A stretch of 64,000 bases of DNA from Cylindrotheca closterium (taxonomy: Eukaryota; Bacillariophyta; Bacillariophyceae; Bacillariales; Bacillariaceae), in NCBI GenBank assembly GCA_933822405.4, contig CAKOGP040001725.1, forward strand, positions 124,001-188,000, written 5' to 3'. The notes beneath the pieces are model-generated. The model was not told where the DNA came from and did not search any database. It was given only the letters and a program-made list of their open reading frames with translations. A program made the position numbers and the translations under genes. Shown here one piece after another: positions 24,342 through 35,415 of this stretch. The first letter of the stretch is position 1, and each line of letters begins with the position of its first letter.

Positions 24342-24504
24342 GCATCCTCGTTTGAGGAAAGAACTGCTACATCAATGTCATGTTCAAGTGACCTTGGCTG
24401 CCGACCATTATGAAGGATCGTCGTCTCACCAAGCTTCTGAAGCCAGTGATGTGAGGGTGGATGGCTTTGATATCCCTGTGAATTCCTTGCTTTACAGTGC
24501 ATGA
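24342..24504 (+). pseudogene. 3' relic of a fourth 7TM receptor (copy D)
   Basis: This matches the last part of exon 3 of copies A-C (ASSFEERTATSMSC ... VDGFDIPVNSLLYSA, then TGA) but with deletions, including the KLSN block. Homology continues into the 3' flank to about 24720 (GTGACTACGGTGTACAACTAGCACTCTGACGC; CGCAAAACACACGATCAGAAAAACA). The rest of the gene is absent, with RT sequence immediately upstream on the opposite strand. This is a broken, non-coding remnant. Confidence 0.8.
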
Positions 24505-26079
24505 CAACGAATATTGAGCACTTAACGGTTGCTAAAACGCTGTTGCCTAACTCTCGCTTCAGATCTGGATTAGGTGACTACGGTGTACAACTAGCACTCT
24601 GACGCAAAGAAATACTTGGCTGGTTAGCTTCTTTACAAGAAAGCTCTCGCAAGCAATCGCAAAACACACGATCAGAAAAACAAGGTAGTAGCTACTATCA
24701 AGCATTCGTATTATAGACTACAACTCGCAATTCAAAAGTGCATAAATCAAAAGAGTAGATATATAAAGTACTTACATAGATGCTGGCGTCAGCAGTGACT
24801 GACAGGTACTATACGATACTACAGTACCATGTTGGCGGTGCTTTTCATGAGGGTTACCCCCCATCCCCCGAAAATACCGCTAGGATTACCTTTCTTGCCC
24901 ACTTGCCCCGCATGCCTCCAACTATGAAGCCCTTTACTATGCAATACCTTTTGAGACATTTGCATGATACTTTAGCACTCATTTTTTCACATCAAAGCAA
25001 GTCAAATTCTGATCTCGACTTGAGATTGGGGAGAGATCTATTGTGGTGTTATTCGTGCACTTACTGGTGTACACGTACACTGTACGTAATCATGGCAATT
25101 TTTTAAAAATGTACAGCACTTTTACTTTGTGGTGGTGTGATTGTAACAAAACCACGTTGATAAGGCTCAAACTAGGTTTTGGGGCGTTGTCAATTTGGGA
25201 TTGAATATAGATTTGTTTGAAAATCGATTTTAAAATATTGTGAGCAGTTTGAAGACTCAAACTTCTTTTAGTCGTGCTACATTCGTCTGATCTGATCTGA
25301 ACCAACTCCAACCAATCCCGCTGGATTGTTAGTTATAGAATGTTGGAGATGTAGCGTGATAGCCGTAGCTTCTACGCTGACAACTTCCTCTGATCTGATC
25401 ACTTATTTGGAGTTGGATTCGTGTTGAGTTTTCTCACCGAATCCGACTCACTCGATCACTCAGACATTCAGTCGATTCGATCAAATCTCAGACCTCGGAA
25501 AGTATATGCAGGCTAACGAGAGAGAAGTCGGGGATACTATTGGGGGTAAATGAGTTTGAGGTTAGGTCATACCGAGCGTTTCCCTATTCGTTCATGTGAT
25601 TCATTTTTAAAACGCCACCATCTATGGTTCGTCTGTTACGGCTTTCGCTGCGGTCACACGTCACACGTAACGGGCGAATGAATCAATCAATCACCAACCC
25701 GACAGCAGCTGGTACATCAATATGCAGCTCGTCTACTTCTCGTCTTGCCTTATTCACATGCCTATGGCTAAATAGCGTGGGTCGAAAGGTGGTATAAAGA
25801 TATGATATATATATATCGCTTCCGCACTTTCTTTTTTTCCGTTCCAAAACCGCTATTTTTTTAAAACTTCTGATCACGCAATAAAACTCACCAACTAAAT
25901 CAGGTCTCTGCCACGTTGCTATGGTCACTTTTAAGCCGTCCCTAAACCATTTTTTGCTTCAACTTCTGATCACACAATCACTCACCAACCGCAGGATCCC
26001 GGCTCTCCGAGTCTGAAATCAGCAATTGTGGTGGACCTCCTCTTATAGTGTTGGCTGAAGGTTGTAACTTGCGTTCACA
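24505..26079. other. Spacer upstream of 7TM copy C
   Basis: The first 200 bp are the 3' flank of relic D. Beyond about 24780 no homology to the array and no gene is seen. GTAC patches occur at 24806-24830 and 25066-25088. An imperfect promoter-proximal repeat (AACTTCTGATCAC ... CTCACCAAC) lies at 25865-25895 and again at 25961-25990. The second unit matches the copy A promoter region. Confidence 0.5.
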
Positions 26080-27911
26080 ATGAGTGAAGCAAGTGGTAGG
26101 GATTACGATGATATCTACATGCCAACAGTACCTCAACAGAAGGCGATCAGTTTTCTGGTCTTGCCGTTTTGCTTGTTATCATTTTTGGGGTCGGCAGCTA
26201 TTGTTCGTTATGTGCTGAAAGACAAGAAGAAATCAGCTTACAGGAGACTGATGCTGTCCATTTCAATCTGCGACATGATATCTACATCGAATTTTGCGTT
26301 TCATCCTTTTCTAGGACCTGCTGATAGCATCAGGGCGTGGGTATATTTTGTGGGGAACGATGCAACATGCACTGTACTCGGTGCACTTGGTCAGTTTTCT
26401 TGGTCGACACACCTATATACTGGTAAGTTGCATTTGGCTAGTTTGTTGTCTTGTAAACTTCTCTGAATTTTTCCACCGGTAATATATACAATACTTTAGC
26501 ATCTCTGTCGTATTATTTTGTGCTGACCGTCCGATATGGCGTGAGAGATGAAGTTTTCGCCAGGAAATTGGAACCTTGGATTCACGCTGTCGTTATGACA
26601 TGGTCATTCTCCACTACTATCAGCGGAATAGTGATGGATGCGTATCATGAAAGTGAAACCAGTCCAAGCTGTTGGGTGTCAGCCAAGCCAGGCGAAGACT
26701 GTTGGAATGATAGTTGTGGTGCCGAGAGACTTGCTTGGATCTTTGGAGGCATTCCGAACGTATTCTGTTTCCTGTCTGGTAAGTGTCAGAGCAAGAGAAA
26801 GCCAGATATTTTGCTCTGTCTCCCCAAGAAGTGGCTCACGCTTGTACCATATATCTCAACATCAGTCACCATCAACAACATCCTATTGTACCGTTATGTC
26901 CGGAGAACTATTGTTACTAGCCAGAGGAATGCCAGACTAGCGGAGGATAGAATGTCAAAGGAATTCAGCCAAAGGGATTTATCAATGGCCGATATGAAAG
27001 AGTCTTTGAGTCCAGTAAGCAAACAGGATGCGCCGAGTCCTCAAAACAAGGAAAACGGGAGTGAAAAACCAATGTTTGCTTCCTTCAGGGGTACTCGCAA
27101 ACCAAAGAGTATTATGCGGTCTTCGGACAGACTATGGGAAAGGGTGCGACAAGTGGGTATCCAGTCCTTTCTATATGTCAGTTCCTACATTCTCTGCTTT
27201 GGGCCGACTGTTATTAGGCAAATGCTGGATGGAAGAGGCGTCGAAAAGACGGAAGGTGCGAGGAAGATCTTTCTTCCCTTGCTATTCATTCAGGGCATCC
27301 TTTTACCTTCACAGGGAACATTCTTCTGCATCATCTTTTTTCGCCCCAAGTATTTGCAGAATCGGAAGATGCAACCCGACAGATCTCGATTTTGGGCCGC
27401 CATCAGTGCAATGAAAGTGGAGAAGAAACGGGTCTTGGTGATCCAGGAACCTCCAAAACACAACCGACGCGGCACTGATAATGTTCTAAAGGCAGTCGAC
27501 GAGAATCAAGAAGTAGCGGATGTGGATGCTGGCGAAGCTGGTGTAACACGACTATCAGAAATGTCCGACAGTAGCAGCGTCGATTCGGTCATGCCATCTG
27601 TGTCAAGTCGGGTGGATACTACTGCCGGTACATCGACCCAAACATCATCTCCTGCAGCACGAAGGTCGATCATCTCAATCTTGAGTGGGGCTAGTCACCG
27701 AAGAAGCACAGCATCCTCGGGGGAAGATATAACTGCTACATCCATGTCGTGTTCGAGTGATCTGAAGCTGAGCAATAATTTCTCATCGGCTGCCGATCAT
27801 CCTGAAGGATCGTCTTCTCACGAAGCCTCTGAATCCAGTGATGCAAAACGAACTTTTTTGAGGGTGGATGGCTTTGATATTCCTGTGAACTCCTCGCTTT
27901 ACAGTACATGA
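26080..27911 (+). CDS. 7TM (GPCR-like) receptor, tandem copy C
   Basis: Exons 26080-26422, 26500-26778 and 26866-27911 give about 555 aa. All seven hydrophobic segments and both phase-1 introns of copies A and B are kept. Intron 2 is 87 bp with no in-frame stop, so read-through is possible but would insert a basic segment into TM5. The tail is slightly longer (DTTAGTSTQTSS). From about 27850 to 28016, spanning the end of the CDS and the 3' flank, the sequence is identical to copy A. Other parts differ more, which suggests gene conversion. It is a receptor by topology only. Confidence 0.85.
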
Positions 27912-29249
27912 CGAATATTTAGCTCTTCACGGCTGAAACCCTTGCTTATTGGAAACCCAAGCAAAGTTCCGATCTGATTTTGGTGACCACGGTGTACAGC
28001 TACTACTCTTACGCAAAATACTTCGCTCTATATACCTTGTCATGAGACACTAGCAACTACAAAACACACGATCAGAAGAACAATGATGCGTGTAGCTACC
28101 ATCAAGCATTCTTCTTAAATCTGCTAGCTCATGAGGTATGACTCCTCAGCAGTTGCATAATGAGAGGTAAGGACGAGGTGATGAAACCGCAGTTTTAAAC
28201 CTAGAGAGGCACCGGCAGCATTTGGTCCCAGCTATAGTACTTTCCTTTGGGCAATACGTTGGAATATTCCGGCGGAAATTAAACGTTGGAGTACTGTTTC
28301 GCTCGTTCGACCCCCTTATTTCCCAGCACAGCAGTTCTGTCATTCTTGACTTCTTGAGTGGAATGAATCAAGGAATGAATCATAATTCCATCTATTTTGG
28401 ACTTCAATTCGTCTAAGCTATATACATACAACAAGCAATCTATGTTTCAATAACAATGTTTGTGCCTCTACCATACTAAAGTCTCCTTTCTCCTCTGCTC
28501 CAATAAAATGAATCACACAAGTCAAATACTTCCGATATGTACCGTGTACCGGTATATATCGATCGATCCGATTGTCACTGGCGGATAGCGAGTGTGTACT
28601 TCGCCCGCGTGTGCATATGGAATATATGCAGTACGCGGAACTTTCGGAGTGAATGCTTCGCCCGTCCGTGTGGCGAACCTCCAGCAATGCAAACCGTGCA
28701 ATTCAGAACCAAAAACAAGCTGCTCCAACTTGTTCCAACCGAAAGAGAAGGTTTCCGTTGTTTTTTACGCTGTTTCTTCCCAAATTTGATTGGGTCTAGA
28801 AATGCCGTACTGATGAAACGTTGGGACTAGTACATGCCTACGTTGAATTCTACTTATTGGTAACGGCACAAAATACCAATCATCATCTTTTTGCCATCGA
28901 TCAGAATTTTCTCCTTTTTCGTCTCTTTCTCTTTCCCCCATCCGTGCGCTTCGTCTGTCTTGGCTGTTATTGATTGTTACGATTGCAGCAATCCGAACAT
29001 TCTCACCGTCCAAGATCAATCCGAATTTCAATCGGCAATTGAGTGGACTGCATTAGATTAGATAATAGTACGGTACCGCATCAGATCACTGAATAAAGTG
29101 AAGCTAGAAAGCTGAGGAACGGATCGTATTCAGACATCACTGAATAAAGCATTGCTTGCATTCAACATTCAGATCGCAACCTCAGGCATTATACGTCACA
29201 AGCATAACCAACAACGAAAGGATATATATTCCACATTCCACACACAGAC
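27912..29249. other. Intergenic, 3' flank of copy C and promoter of His-rich gene
   Basis: The first about 105 bp equal the 3' flank of copy A. Patchy similarity to other array flanks continues to about 28230. No gene is seen. GTAC patches lie at 28537-28556 and 29067-29079. A 14-bp word ATCACTGAATAAAG occurs at 29085-29098 and 29136-29149. Confidence 0.45.
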
Positions 29250-30053
29250 ATGAATGTAATTCGACAACCATTATGGCTCTGCGGGTCATCCAAAACGACG
29301 CTAAATTCGGCTTTAGCGTCCGCAGGTCCATCTTATTTGCAGATGAGTCCCCTTCAGGCGTCGGCCTTACAATCCGCATATTCGTATGTCAATGACTACG
29401 ACTGCAATGACTTCCATAGTGATGAGGATTTGGAAGACCTTTCCTTTGTAGAACCAAGACCTCTGATGAAGCGAAGGGTGCGATTGGACTATGTCAGCGA
29501 CTATGAATGGGACGAAGACAATGATTATCTCGAAGATTACGATTCTGATGGGGATAACCAGTGTTATGACGATGCCTGCTCAATAGATTCCGACCTGACT
29601 CTCACGGTCAGCAACCGGGCTTGTGCCAAACAGCTTAGTCCTGTCAGTTCCTCGACGAACTCCACCGCCACCATGGACTCGGATTGCTGCAGCATTTCCA
29701 GTGGTCTTTCATTTGACAGTGAAGTGGCCGTCTCGAAACATCATCAACCAACACCCATTTATCATCATCATCATCATCATCATCACCGACAGCATTTTTC
29801 ACCTGCTTCCGCACAGGAGGAAACGAGGCACTCCTTTTCATCGTTGCCGTCTACCAACAATATGAGCGCTGCTACGCCTAACATGAAGAAACCCTTTGTT
29901 CGTGCCGATCTCATGCCCACGCCTCTGAGTACTCGTAGTAGTAGCCAACAATTGTTGACGTCTATACCTTGCTCTCCTAAGAGAGGGCCCATCAACCGAA
30001 GATTGTTTCGAACATTCTCTTCTCAATCCACGGCTTCTGCCATGACTATTTGA
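29250..30053 (+). CDS. Low-complexity protein with polyhistidine tract
   Basis: A single exon of 267 aa. No known domain was recognised. Residues about 47-115 are strongly acidic and Tyr-rich (YVNDYDCNDFHSDEDLEDL, DYEWDEDNDYLEDYDSDGD). A run of eight histidines (about residue 172) comes from a CAT microsatellite. The C-terminus is Ser-rich and basic (SPKRGPINRRLFRTFSS). It is probably disordered. The first ATG of the frame is used. The reading frame is supported by its length and composition only. Confidence 0.55.
   Translation: MNVIRQPLWLCGSSKTTLNSALASAGPSYLQMSPLQASALQSAYSYVNDYDCNDFHSDEDLEDLSFVEPRPLMKRRVRLDYVSDYEWDEDNDYLEDYDSDGDNQCYDDACSIDSDLTLTVSNRACAKQLSPVSSSTNSTATMDSDCCSISSGLSFDSEVAVSKHHQPTPIYHHHHHHHHRQHFSPASAQEETRHSFSSLPSTNNMSAATPNMKKPFVRADLMPTPLSTRSSSQQLLTSIPCSPKRGPINRRLFRTFSSQSTASAMTI
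29761..29787. repeat. (CAT)n microsatellite in coding sequence
   Basis: A trinucleotide run encoding a polyhistidine stretch in the host gene. It is likely length-variable. Confidence 0.9.
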
Positions 30054-30763
30054 ACTTTCTCGATTCCACTGAATGGAATGGATTGGGGCAAGAAAATATC
30101 TCTCTCAAGACAAACAGTATCAAGACAAAATGCATCAAGGCAATGACCTACAGTAAGACGATTCCAGGCAAGCACCCGAGAAGAATATTCTTCTCTTGTT
30201 CGACACGCGTAAAGCAGATGATCAATTGATGAAAGAGTTAGTAACGAAGCATTAGAGCAAGGCTCCTGTAGTCGCTGTTCAACAAGGGACAGTAATCGAG
30301 TCCGCAGCACAGGGTCTTGGCTCAGAATAATAATGGAGTTATATGCATTACAGCAAGCATGAAAGGAAGATGAGAGAGAGGGATGATGATGATTCGATCA
30401 ATTCAATCAATTCAATCAATCCGATGATTCAAATAGAGCGATACAGACAATAATACTCTAAAAATATACCAAACTAAGTTCTACAAGACTTTAATAAACT
30501 TGAATGTACTGCTATGCTGAATGAACGGACGATGCATCATTAGCAGCATATTTATCATAATGACAGACAAACAGATCATTTATTCGCCTGTGGTATTGGT
30601 GCGAATGAGATTTGTCATCTCATTCTCTTCCTTGTTATTGGCTTGAGATAAAGATCTCTTCCACAAAATTTTAAATAGTCCAGCAATTGAGATTCGCCAT
30701 CGGTTGACATTTCCACGATTGCTCGAGCGCACCATCTTGACACCATCCCACGCGGCACTGTAG
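30054..30763. other. Intergenic with TCAAT repeat
   Basis: No convincing gene. A TCAAT/TCAATTCAA microsatellite occurs at about 30394-30422. The neighbouring genes converge here. Confidence 0.45.
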
Positions 30764-30967
30764 TTAGTTACTAGCTTCCTCGTCATCGTCAACAAAGTTC
30801 AACTCGCAAGTGAGAATCAGCGAAGCATTAGTATTTTCATCATCTGACGAGGAGTCGCTGGAATCATGATCATCGGCCTCCACTTTTTTGTCGTCGTCCT
30901 CGCCCCAGCCATCGTCCGAAAAGATACTTTCAGTCTCCAGAATTATCAGTGGTTCAAGCTTATAACG

Positions 30968-30999
<32 letters not shown>

Positions 31000-31954
31000 T
31001 ATAATCGTCGTCGTCATCACTATCCTCATTTTCATACTTGTAAGGATCCACCAAAAGGGCTTCGTCGTCAGTCAAGTTGATGCCATCATCATGATGCTTG
31101 GCGAAGGAGATCTCACGGACTTCGAACGTTCCATGAGCAGAACAAGGTGGTTCCTCTTTAGACTCCTCCACTCCAACAGATATACAAGATTGTTCCTTGG
31201 TAGTAGGATGCATGATATGAAAGTGGCCATTGCAATAGGCTTCATTAACTTCATCATCAGAACAAGGAGGTTGTTCCTCTTTGGATTCCTCCACTCCATC
31301 AGATGTACAAGATTTTTCCGTGGTAGTAGAACGCATCATATCAAAGTCGCCATTGCAATAGGCTTCATTAACTTCGTCATCATCCTGTCTTCCGAATATA
31401 CCCATACTTTGCTCAACCAATCCCAAGCACCCCATCATGGTGGTGGGTGGTGCGAGAAGCTTGCAGTTTTCCGTGACAAACTTATCATCAAGTCCTTCCT
31501 TTTCTAGTGAATTCAAAGAAACAATAGAATCCTCCTGCTCTTCATCTTCGTCACCTGTATCATTCTCCTCCTCAAATTCATCCCGGCTATCATCATCATA
31601 CAATTCTTCAATGATTGGTTCTTCCATTCGACCATTTATATCTTCCAAATACAGTTTGCTTTCGAATTCTGCTAGGCAGTATTCCACTTCATACGACCCA
31701 TCATTATCGTATTTAAAAGATACTCCAGCGGGGGTAGAAGAAGTCGTGGTGAACGAAGCATCACATGTGGAGGACGATGCGGTTGCTGTATCATCGGCGG
31801 AAAGAGTCTTGTTTTTGCCCACAGGGTTCGCATATGAGTGCTGTTTGCGAACGACAACAGAGTAAAAGGAATGAAAACTATCGAATTTGTCCATTTTCTC
31901 GTTGCAGGGTCGGGGCTTCGATCCTGTCATGTTAGTGTGCTCGCACTGTGTCAT
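30764..31954 (-). CDS. Acidic protein with internal duplication and poly-Asp
   Basis: A single exon of 396 aa, highly acidic, with no known domain. Two tandem units of about 41 residues begin DDEVNEAYCNG and end VEESKEE(Q)PPCS; they lie at about 31385-31259 and 31259-31137 on the DNA. A poly-Asp run (about residue 320) comes from a GAT/ATC microsatellite. A short N-terminus with CEHTN and basic residues precedes. Probably a disordered protein. It may be paralogous in style, but not in sequence, to the acidic gene at 15.6-16.4 kb. Confidence 0.6.
30967..31012. repeat. (ATC)n microsatellite in coding sequence
   Basis: A run of ATC/GTC triplets that encodes the poly-aspartate stretch on the minus strand. 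Confidence 0.9.
31137..31385 (-). repeat. Tandem duplication inside acidic gene
   Basis: Two copies of about 123-126 bp, easily aligned, each with TTGCAATAGGCTTCATTAAC on the plus strand. This is an in-frame internal duplication. Confidence 0.85.
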
Positions 31955-33491
31955 TACTTTCTATTTCTAACGAGCGGTGGTATGTCTTCTGAAGATACGT
32001 AAAATTGTTCACAGTTATGTGTTGTGGAAGCAGGTTATGAAATTATCGGTGGTGGTGCAAATTTTCACATCGATATAATTTTTAAAAACTGTCATAGCAT
32101 TTGGAGCGCTGGCCACTCCTCGATCTTATATATGCCTTCCGTCCCATCTAGCCGTTGAAAGATGTACTTATATAAAAATAAATATCATAGCAGCTCCAAA
32201 GTGACGCGCATGGTTGCGGTTGTGAAATTTTCGATGTCGCATGCGCTTGTCCTCAAAATGGGGAGCTGAAGAACGCAGTCTCCCCCTAAGCGGCGAACAT
32301 TTTCCCAAATGAATTTTGCATTGATTTTCCATGGCAACGCAATTTGAGGATGGTTATCGCGTGCTCAAATAAGCTCAAATCTGTGTAAACCTGTTGAGAT
32401 AATCCTGGAAACTAATCCTATGGGTTGGTGGAAAATGGTAAGGCAAAAAGAAGTGGCGAAATATGCCTTGAGGTTACGAAAATAGCAATTTTGTGGTTCC
32501 AAAAATCGATGGTGTTCCAGTTTTGTTCATATACTGTCTTTTTTAGTAGCCTCTAGGGTACCGCAGCACACTTAATTTGGATATAATGCATCTAATGTAG
32601 ATTGGTAGTGAACACTTTTGCTTGAAAGGTAGTGTAGGCTTCTCCGCAATCCATTCTTTGGCCGATCACGAAAACTGCAAAATCGACCTTCTGCTCAAAT
32701 AAGCTCAATATGACGAATCTTGCTGCAATAATCCTGGAATCTTTACTTGGATATAAAATATAACAGAATAGAATATACGATTTTCCAACAAGGCTATTGG
32801 TAGGTCACAATGCACCATCGATATGCAATTGCATGTCAATGGTTTCGGAACTCTGCGCAAGGATCAAAACGAGTGAGTCGAGTCTTGTGAAAAAACGGAA
32901 GAAAGAAGAGATGAACCACCATCAGACGGCATAAAAGGGGAACTCGTCTGCAAACCTATCGGAACTTGTATAGAAACAAAATATACTATCTAAATTGGCA
33001 TATGCAGACGAAATACTACTACTCTCTGGTGGTTACCATTATGTCAAGGATTCTGGTTTCTCTCCAAGCCCAACATTATGCTTCGCATACATTAGCTTTC
33101 GTTTTCCCCTGCTGACGCGCTCTCTAGCCCCCGGCTACTTTTATTGATTGATTGATTGATTGCGATTCCTTCCTTCATTCTCATACTATTTTATTCAATA
33201 TGTGTAGGACTGGATGATAATTTATTCTCTACCAATGCGCCTGCCTGCCTGCCTGCCTACTAAATAGAAATACTGTACAGTATGGTGAGGAAAAAGGCGT
33301 TGCATGATGGGTGCTTCTTTCGTCTCTATTACTTTGAACTTGTTTGGTTGGCGTGATTGGCGGGTTCTCATTCCAGTCCCAAAACGATGATTGTTGATGC
33401 GATTTCCTTTTGATGCGAAGCAACATAAAAACAACACTCACTCAACTCAATCAACCACAATATAATACAAACGCACACCTTCGAATCAACA
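31955..33491. other. 1.5-kb intergenic region with repeated composite motif
   Basis: No gene is recognised. The word TGCTCAAATAAGCTCAA, followed about 20 bp later by ATAATCCTGGAA, occurs at 32362-32410 and again at 32692-32739. Microsatellites (ATTG)n at about 33143-33161 and (GCCT)n at about 33238-33258 and a TACTGTACAGTA palindrome at about 33271 precede the next gene. Confidence 0.5.
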
Positions 33492-33830
33492 ATGGTCTTT
33501 ATTGAAGAACTATCACGTGGCCCACCTCACGTATCGCGAGGAGATGATCACGACCAAAGAAAACACCGATATGCCTCAAAGGCATCTGATTGTTCCTCCT
33601 GCTTTCTTCCTGAAGAACACTCCTCAGATGGACAGCATCAACTCTATCATCATTACCCACTACTTTTGCTAGTCGTGCCATTGGTGACCCTTTTCTACAT
33701 GTCAGCTACCAGCAATCTGAAGTCACCTTCAGATACCCTTGTCTTTTCACTCGGGGTGTTATCCTATGTGATTGGGATGGATCTGACCATGTCACGAACC
33801 GTAAGTCCAGTGGACTTGTTTATAGAGTAA
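33492..33830 (+). CDS. Small single-pass membrane protein (hypothetical)
   Basis: 112 aa in one frame. A hydrophilic, His-containing N-terminal half is followed by one or two hydrophobic helices (YPLLLLVVPLVTLFYM and LVFSLGVLSYVIGM). No family was recognised. A GTAAGT at 33801 could be a splice donor, in which case the last nine residues would change and the gene could extend further right. A 36-bp intron to 33836 would be unusually short. Support is length, composition and the upstream spacer only. Confidence 0.4.
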   Translation: MVFIEELSRGPPHVSRGDDHDQRKHRYASKASDCSSCFLPEEHSSDGQHQLYHHYPLLLLVVPLVTLFYMSATSNLKSPSDTLVFSLGVLSYVIGMDLTMSRTVSPVDLFIE

Positions 33831-34202
33831 GTACAGCAAGTCTTTGGACAAGATCAACAGAACGGGAAAAATACAGGCAGACAAGGCAGACAACAACCAC
33901 ATCACATACCGTTGGAAATTTTTCAGGAATCACAGCATGAGCGAGCAAAACGGTATTTTCATCACTACACTCACATCGCGAGTATAACACGCATATGCAA
34001 ACCATCCTTTCATTTCATTCTATTTGCATATCTCATAACAAATTACATTAGAATCATCAATAAATATATTCATCTGATATTTTACATATTCTTCTATCTC
34101 TTCCCTTTTTTAAAAACTAAAATACAGTACTGCGTTGTACTTGGACACGTGATCGGCCAGCAACGGTAGTATGTAGCAGGCCAATCTACTAGTGCTCAAA
34201 AA
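33831..34202. other. AT-rich convergent spacer
   Basis: No clear gene. One AT-rich frame with hydrophobic residues (33912-34169) exists but has the composition of non-coding AT sequence, unless spliced to the preceding gene. Confidence 0.4.
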
Positions 34203-34901
34203 TTACACATAGTTGACCAGTAGGAGAATGTTACCCCACATGCCATTCCATCGATCCCAGCTTTCTTCCACATGTCCAGTTTCCTTCAGGAATGAAAGTT
34301 TGGAAAGCAAGTCTCGGAAGAACATGTTACTCTTGTCATGTTCATTCAGTAATCGATAGATGGCACCCGCATTATTCAGTATCGACAAGATATGAGAATG
34401 CCTGTTGTTGCTGGTTGTGGATAAGGGTTCTTGGCACTGAAGTTTGTAGGCAACTTCATAGTATTCCAATGCATGCTTAAGCTTTTTGATATCTCGATTT
34501 TGCAAGCCTGCCATGTGATTGGCAACTGCCATGTTGTAGATGGTGACGATGGATAGCTTGCATAGATTTAAGACAGATAGATCCAAAGGATTGGATTGTA
34601 CAATGACAATCACTCCTCGCGAAATGAAAGTATTGTTCTTGTCCGCTGATATATTGTTATTATCACCTGAAGAAGCCCAAGAAGTCACGGTAGGCAACGG
34701 TTTCAAAGTGTCTCGAAACTCAAACAGGATCTCGTGGTGATGAGGTCTTGGAATATTCATAAGCCGTGACTGATTCAAGACTTCCTTGGTCATACGAACA
34801 GAGTTCCGAAAGAGCGCAATGGCTTCCTCATAGTTGCCATTCATCATGTAAAGGCAACCACTGTTGCTGGATTGAACAATCCTAGCAATATTAGTATTCA
34901 T
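34203..34901 (-). CDS. TPR-like protein (hypothetical)
   Basis: A single exon of 232 aa. Residues about 12-43 (SNSGCLYMMNGNYEEAIALF) form a recognisable TPR hairpin. Residues about 117-152 (YNMAVANHMAGLQ ... LKHALEYYEVAYKL) form a second, and about 172-205 (LNNAGAIYRLLNEHDKSNMFF) a third. Such short TPR proteins are numerous in diatoms and act as protein-protein scaffolds in general; the partner here is unknown. It starts at the first in-frame ATG. Confidence 0.65.
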   Translation of the reverse strand: MNTNIARIVQSSNSGCLYMMNGNYEEAIALFRNSVRMTKEVLNQSRLMNIPRPHHHEILFEFRDTLKPLPTVTSWASSGDNNNISADKNNTFISRGVIVIVQSNPLDLSVLNLCKLSIVTIYNMAVANHMAGLQNRDIKKLKHALEYYEVAYKLQCQEPLSTTSNNRHSHILSILNNAGAIYRLLNEHDKSNMFFRDLLSKLSFLKETGHVEESWDRWNGMWGNILLLVNYV

Positions 34902-35415
34902 TGTGGTTGCAGATTAATCAACGAATGAATGAATGAATGCTAGCCTATTGTTGGGTTGTGTCTCTGTCTGTCTGTTGAAAGGGTTACTAAGATTGAAGTA
35001 TGCCTTATTGCTAATAATAAGACACGCACTTTCAAGTCGGAAATTGTGAACCGTGGCTAAAAGTTCAGCATCAACACGAGAGCCAAAGAGGGAAAGTCTC
35101 GTGCATTTGAGCAAAAAAGCCTTTCACAATTTTGGAGAGAGATTGTTGGACTAATTAACGTATTTGTTTTTCGATAAACAGAATACTTAGAGACAGCGAG
35201 CCATAAATTGAGGCGGAGAAAAGTATTGAAAACGTTTGTCCGCAAACTCGCCAGAGGAGAAGTATTTGGATCAATGGGATTTATGGTCACGATTTAGAAC
35301 AAAACTAAATGTTCAAGCGATGACGAGGTAGTTTTCAAAACTTTTTGCATTATCGCAGCTTCCCCCCCCTTGCACTACATGATCAAGCAGCGTACGTTCA
35401 CCTACGAACTGCTGT
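34902..35415. other. Intergenic
   Basis: A short spacer between two minus-strand genes. A GAATGAAT microsatellite lies at about 34921-34938. Nothing else could be recognised. Confidence 0.4.

Noticed and set aside
33912..34169. 85-residue hydrophobic frame after the small membrane protein
   Set aside because: It is very AT-rich and Ile/Phe/Tyr-biased. Linking it to the preceding gene would need a 36-bp intron, which is unlikely.
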